In this document: positions 59,801 to 64,000 of the stretch, in pieces
How positions within the stretch are numbered: position 1 is the first letter of the stretch
Layout of the letters: each line of letters starts with the position of its first letter
Assembly: GCA_027596195.1 (NCBI GenBank)
Contig: JADGJG010000023.1
Coordinates: 18,539-82,538 of the forward strand
DNA: 64,000 nt
Source: Podochytrium sp. JEL0797
Taxonomy: Eukaryota; Chytridiomycota; Chytridiomycetes; Chytridiales; Chytriomycetaceae
Direction: 5' to 3'
Translations under genes and position numbers: made by a program
Notes under the pieces: generated by a model
What the model was told of the DNA's origin: nothing
What the model saw: only the letters and a program-made list of their open reading frames with translations
Databases searched by the model: none

Positions 59801-60016
59801 GTCTCTGTCTCGGTTGTAGTGGCGATCGCGGCTTCTGCTTCTGCTTCTGCTTCTGCTGCGGCTCCTGCGGTGGTGGTTTCCACTGCTGTTGCTGCTGCTG
59901 CTGACGTGGCTGCGTCGTTCGCCGGTGCGTTCGATGCTTCGGCTGCGGTTTCGTGGCATTGGGTGAGGATTTGTTTTTTTTGTCTTCCTCTCCACATCCA
60001 TCGTCCCAAAAACCAT
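56886..60016 (-). CDS. RBM5/10-like: RBM5/RBM10-like splicing regulator (RRM, RanBP2 ZnF, C2H2, G-patch)
   Basis: Eleven exons: 59525..60016, 59407..59476, 59134..59294, 59003..59063, 58822..58943, 58016..58763, 57913..57934, 57727..57856, 57521..57652, 57143..57441, 56886..57075; about 808 residues (803 if the second ATG at 60001 is used). An RS/RD-rich N-terminus ([17 protein letters not shown]) leads to RRM1 ([22 protein letters not shown]), a RanBP2-type zinc finger ([20 protein letters not shown]), RRM2 (LSFGFIQF), repeated [10 protein letters not shown] units, a C2H2 finger ([20 protein letters not shown]) and a G-patch ([20 protein letters not shown]). This order is that of RBM5/RBM6/RBM10, U2-associated regulators of 3' splice-site choice. 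Its start lies 18 bp after the stop of the upstream same-strand gene. Confidence 0.92.
58050..58200 (-). repeat. Imperfect 57-60 bp coding repeat in RBM5/10-like gene
   Basis: Three in-frame copies of a unit encoding [22 protein letters not shown] residues in the linker after RRM2. The unit is expressed as part of the protein. Copies differ at a few positions. Confidence 0.7.
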
Positions 60017-60034
60017 CACGCGTCACAATCCCAG

Positions 60035-61432
60035 TCACAATCCCTCCCGCCCCAAAAACATCAACCGATCCTTCACAACATCATAATCCACATACGTCCC
60101 CTTAAAATGCCTCTCCCCACTCAACGAGTCAAACTCCTTCCTCCCATGCAATACTCTCAAATTCCGAAACACAACACAAGTTCCAGGCTCCAACCGCGTC
60201 TCATACACCATCTCCTCCCGCCTCATCACCTCCTCAAATGCCCCCATCGCTTCCACAACCGCCTGCATGTCCTGCGGGGACTGAACGTGCGTGAGCGGGC
60301 CTTGGAACGGCGGACTGTAAAACACGCAGAGGCCGTTCGGGGACGAATCGGCGTGAGTGAGGTTGTTTTCGGAGAGGGTGAGACGCGTTTGGGACATGAG
60401 GTGGGAATCGTTGTCGTAGTGGAATGTGATGGGGTGGGTGCAGAGGGTTTTGTAGTGGTGTGGGGATTCTTGTTTGAGGGTGAGGGCGGCTTTGAAGGAG
60501 TCGAGGAAGATGGATTCTCCGCCTTTTGTTGTTTTGGAGTGAATTTTTTTTTACGCGGGTTCGGATTAGTGATGTGATGATAGCGCGCCGGGGTGGCGCA
60601 TTGGAGTGATCGGGGCGGGGGTGAGTTTACCTGTGACAGTGTTTTTGAGACTGTGCAGGAATTGGATTCCGGGAGGAGACTCAAAGTAACTGCGAGATTG
60701 TGTCAGTGGAATCACGCAACACGCTTTCGGCATGAATACATACAGCAAATCCATGTGCAGGCCCAGATCCAGACTCGTGTAGGCAATGTTCTTTGGTTGA
60801 GGCACGCTCTTGACGTCCCACGTGCGGCCGTAGAAGCTCTCGCGCACAACGCAGCCCATTTGTTTGACAATGGTTTCGAGCTCGGGTACTTTGTTGTTAT
60901 TGTCAGCCTCGTCTGTTGGCACGTTGTTGATGAAGACGAGGCCGTGGGACTGCAGCTGAGTCAGCATGTCGAGGAGGGGTTTCGTGTTGTTTTTCTGGGT
61001 CAGGGCCGTGTAGTCCACGTCGCCCTTTGCGCTGCGCAGGGCGGCAAAGTCGTGTTTGTGCCACAGCGAAGTGGGCAGCCGTGGCGTTGCGGGCGGCAGG
61101 AAGGTCTTTGGGAACACGGCCGTGTGGCGTTGCGGCAGCAAGGCGGACGCATCCACAGCACCCGCGTCAAACAACACCTCGAGAGACCCATCCGCGCGTC
61201 GTTTCGAAGACGCCGTCGTGGCACTCGTTAAGCTTCCCGTCGAAAACAGCTTCTGCTTCGTCGACGCGTCCACGCATTGGGCGCACTGGCACGCGTCGCG
61301 GAGCCAGAGGGAAGACACGGCAGTCGTATCGTTGAGCTGAACAATGGTGCCTGTCGCTGCGCATGTGGCAGTAGCCGTGGGTGCTGCCGATCCCGTCGTA
61401 AGCCCACGTGCGAGTGGTCGAAATCGAAACAT
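60035..61432 (-). CDS. Gamma-butyrobetaine / trimethyllysine dioxygenase-like protein (carnitine pathway)
   Basis: Exons 60744..61432, 60631..60689, 60035..60522; 411 residues. A short Arg-rich N-terminus (MFRFRPLARGLTTG) suggests mitochondrial import. The N-terminal zinc-type domain has LWLRDACQCAQCVDASTKQK. The Fe(II)/2-oxoglutarate core has DLGLHMDLLYFESPPGIQFL with the HxD iron ligands (HMD), GGESIFLDSFKAA, and LEPGTCVVFRNLRVLHGRKE with the distal His and 2-oxoglutarate region. These enzymes hydroxylate trimethyllysine (first step) or gamma-butyrobetaine (last step) of carnitine synthesis. The HMDLLYFE form fits the fungal butyrobetaine-type branch, but the two cannot be separated safely by eye. 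Confidence 0.88.
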
Positions 61433-61541
61433 GTTTTTTTTTGCTTTTGCTTTCAAGGAGTGCGCGATACTCCCTCTCCTTTCCCTTCTTTTTCTCTTCG
61501 TTTATTACTCTTTGGCTTACTCATTCGTTTATGATCATCAA

Positions 61542-62283
61542 TCACTCATGAAAATCAAGCAACGGCTCAAACACAGCCAACCCCTTCATCTGCTCACCCC
61601 CCCCCGGCGAAATCAAAGTAAACCCAGGTTTCTCCGAAACCACACCCAGCATCGCACTAATCACTTGCACCGCATCCGCCACCACCTTCAACTCTGCATT
61701 CTCGCTCGCTTCCGGGTCCAACGACGACGCCCCGAACGCGTTCACGAAAAACGCGCAGCCGATAACAGTGAGTTCCCACCACCGACCGCTGAAGAAGGAC
61801 GCGACGGCTTCGTCCCCGATGCGTTGCATCTGCGCGATGGACCACAGGTCGTTCATTTTGGGACGCAGTGCGGCAAAGTCCGGGGATGCGCGGTACGCGG
61901 TCCACATGGAGAGAACTTTGGGGTGAGTCGCGGGCATGGAGGTGAAGAGGCCGCGGGCGGTGAAGTCGGAGAGGAATTGGGTGGCGTTGATATGAGCTGC
62001 GATAGCGCGCGGGTGGATTGTTAGGAGGCGGGACCAGAGGGCAGCTTGGGCTGGGGCGGGGGCGTCTCGTGGGGGGAGGTCGGCGGTTTGGAGGTAGAAT
62101 TGAACATCTTCGCCGTGACCCTGTTCGTGAGGGTGGGGTTGGGGATTTGGCATCAGATTGGGGCGAGAGTGAGAATAGTGCGCATGGGATCGCAGATACC
62201 TTCTGGGGACATGCACAAAGCATCAGCTGTTTGCCGCACGCAAAACACGTTGCCCTGCCCTTCAATTCGAGGTCTGTCAGCAT
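61542..62283 (-). CDS. Orphan protein with N-terminal CxxC/CxC motif
   Basis: Exons 62200..62283 and 61542..62120; 220 residues. Not recognised. The first exon gives MLTDLELKGRATCFACGKQL-MLCACPQK, four cysteines (C-x2-C...C-x-C) that could bind a metal. Exon 2 is helical, with WSRLLTIHPRAIAAHINATQ, WSIAQMQRIGDEAVASFFSG and a hydrophobic stretch VIGCAFFVNAFGASSL. The splice junction is in phase and the 79-bp intron is normal. Head to head with CWF19L1. Confidence 0.65.
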
Positions 62284-62317
62284 GTTTTTGTTTGTTTTTT
62301 TTCGTCACAAAACCGCA
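62284..62317. promoter_or_regulatory. Shared divergent promoter spacer, 34 bp
   Basis: 34 bp, with T-rich stretches (T5, T8), separate the starts of the orphan gene (minus) and CWF19L1 (plus). Confidence 0.5.
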
Positions 62318-63880
62318 ATGAAAGGGTTCGTCGCGCACACACCTCGCACATTCTCACTACTCCTCATAGATCACTAACTAGTATACCACACTTAGCCTCG
62401 CAGTGTGCATCTCCTCCACCTCCTCCGCCGACTTTGAATCCGCCCTCGCCAAAGTCGCCTCTCTACACGCCAAACACGGCCCCTTCGATTTCGTCGTAGC
62501 CACTGGCGACTTTTTCGCAGCCCCAGCCGCAAACGACGCGCTCGTCGATAAGCTCTTATCGGGTCTCATCAACGGTACATAAACCCACTTCCTTCCCACC
62601 ATTCTCCCCCTAAACAAACCAAACAGTCCCCACCCCCCTCTACACCATCGCCGGCCCAACCCCCGTCCCCAAACGCATCCAATCCCACATTGACACACAC
62701 GGCGAAGTCGCCCCCAACATCTTCTCACTCGGCCCAAACGGGGTCTTCGAAACCTCCGACGGTCTCTCCATCGCTTTCCACTCCTCCAACATGTACACAA
62801 ATCAACCCGTTCCCGCCCCTTTCGGCGTCGACATCCTCCTCACGTGTTCACCTCCACACAATGTTGCGGCACTCTCGAACCTCCCGCAGGCGGGGAAAGT
62901 CACCACCGAAACCTCGCATGGGGCAGCCGCACTCTGTGTGGCCATGAAACCGCGATACCATTTCGCTTCCTCCCCTGGAGTCTTTTTCGAACGCGAACCG
63001 TTTCGAAACGGGAGAGGTGTCACGCGGTTTGTGGGGTTGAGTGAGTTCTCCAAAGCGTCCAAGGAGAGGTGGTTCTATGCGTTTAATATCGTGCCCATGA
63101 AAAAGCTTGATTCGGCGGCGGTGAGGGCTGTTCCTGAGAATGCGACGGATTCGCCGTTGGTGGTTGTGGGAGGGGTGGGGCAGCAGGGGGTGAAGAGGGG
63201 TGCGGGGGAGATGGGGGATGGAAACTTTTTCTGGGGGGCGGGTGGGGATGGCAAGAAGGGAAGGGTGGGGAAAGGAGGACGTGTGTATATTTATTTATTA
63301 TTTGTTTTGGTTTTGGGTGTGTGTTTCTGACGGACGGTTTTTCCTTTTTTTTCTTGCTGACAGCCCCACCTGCCACGTACACGTGCAACGCGTGTCATGA
63401 ACCCGGTCATTGGATTCAAGAGTGTCCCAAGAGACAACAACGTCAAGCGGGACGGAATGGGGCCATGACGAACCGCGATCGTGAGCGCTTTTTCTTCCTC
63501 TTTTTTGTTGTTTTCAAAACACTCACCCGAACCCCCCTCCCTTCCCTTCACCAAAAAAAGCCGGCGCCTGCTGGTTCTGCCTCTCCTCCCCCTCCCTCGA
63601 AAAACACCTCCTCGTAACCATCAAAGAAGAAGTCTACATTGCCTCCACGAAAGGCGGACTCAGCGCGTGGGGCGGACACCTCATTATCGTGCCGATCGAA
63701 CACCACTCTGCGCGTGTCGAGATTCTCGATAAACCGGTGCTCGTGGCCGAGATTGAATCGTGTCAGGAATTGATTCGTGAACGGTTTGAGAAGGAGAAGG
63801 GGGAGGTGCCTGTGTTTTTTGAGGTTTTCCCGGGACATCCGAAGGATAGTGTCAAGAGGATGCAGCATATGCATATTCAG
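62318..63880 (+). CDS. CWF19L1: CWF19L1/Drn1-type CwfJ protein, 3' part missing
   Basis: Exons 62318..62325, 62396..62574, 62627..63280, 63364..63480, 63561..63880, continuing past a donor at 63881; 426 codons seen. The 8-bp first coding exon is inferred from ATGAAAGG|GTTCGT and a branch-like CTAAC before the acceptor at 62395. Blocks: HGPFDFVVATGDFF, SLGPNGVFETSDGLSIAFHS, GVDILLTCSPP, MKPRYHFAS, TRFVGLSEF with FNIVPMKKLD, a CCHC knuckle (CNACHEPGHWIQECP), and the HIT-like start GACWFCLSSPSLEKHLLVTI with GGHLIIVPIEHH. Yeast Drn1 works with the lariat debranching enzyme Dbr1. The rest of the gene is lost in the G run. Confidence 0.93.
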
Positions 63881-63914
63881 GTGTGTTTTCTTCTTTTTGT
63901 TTGTGCGTGAGGCT

Positions 63915-63915
<1 letters not shown>

Positions 63916-64000
<85 letters not shown>
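63916..64000. other. 85-base poly-G run at contig end
   Basis: Uninterrupted G from 63916 to the end of the window, inside an intron of CWF19L1. No other homopolymer in the window exceeds about 15 bases. Most likely a sequencing or assembly artefact. Confidence 0.85.

Overview
The window is eukaryotic nuclear DNA and almost certainly from a zoosporic (chytrid-type) fungus. Genes are dense on both strands, introns are short (about 45-100 bp, GT...AG, some with a visible CTAAC-like branch site), and many intergenic gaps are tens of bases. The gene set mixes general fungal housekeeping genes (actin, TSR4, VPS8, NOM1/SGD1, RBM5/10-type, CWF19L1/Drn1, NIPA, UBE2E-type, TMEM86) with flagellar or centriolar genes that most terrestrial fungi lack (katanin p80, B9D1, a giant ASH-domain protein, an MDM1-like protein). 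Splice models were built by hand from the sequence, and nearly all close in frame.

Layout. 1-1.2 kb: 3' end of a POMGNT2-like glycosyltransferase with its FN3 tail. 1.2-1.7 kb: a decayed chimera of that gene and the next one. 1.8-9.7 kb: a 12-exon gene for a predicted secreted mosaic of about 2389 residues (WSC-like, plant-type LRR, mucin-like Ser/Thr tracts, a PLL/DUF346-type beta-propeller between two six-cysteine modules, a C-terminal chitin-binding-like module). 9.7-14.1 kb: mitochondrial uS11, a calmodulin-like gene, an orphan Cys-motif protein, TSR4/PDCD2. 14.14-15.09 kb: an inverted-repeat element with TTA target-site duplication (PIF/Harbinger-like MITE). 15.3-26.8 kb: actin, katanin p80, VPS8. 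26.8-30.1 kb: a WDR53-like and an MDM1-like gene. 30.9-35.4 kb: a NIPA-type transporter with an unusual ectodomain, and a UBE2E-like E2. 35.6-39.1 kb: a KTPL-motif protein, NUFIP1-like, B9D1. 39.3-50.2 kb: one giant ASH-domain gene (about 3413 residues). 50.4-55.8 kb: NOM1/SGD1, two small membrane/coiled-coil proteins, TMEM86. 55.9-56.7 kb: two broken pieces of PP2A B''-type genes. 56.9-63.9 kb: RBM5/10-like, a gamma-butyrobetaine dioxygenase-like gene, an orphan, CWF19L1. The last 85 bases are pure G, probably an assembly artefact.

Two architectural themes stand out. First, six gene pairs are head to head with only 24-57 bp between start codons, usually over an A or T run, so promoters must be shared. 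Second, the left end (mosaic cell-surface gene plus chimeric relic) and the 56-kb relics show local duplication and decay in an otherwise compact genome. The most distinctive object is the mosaic secreted protein, which looks like a chitin- or glycan-directed surface adhesin.
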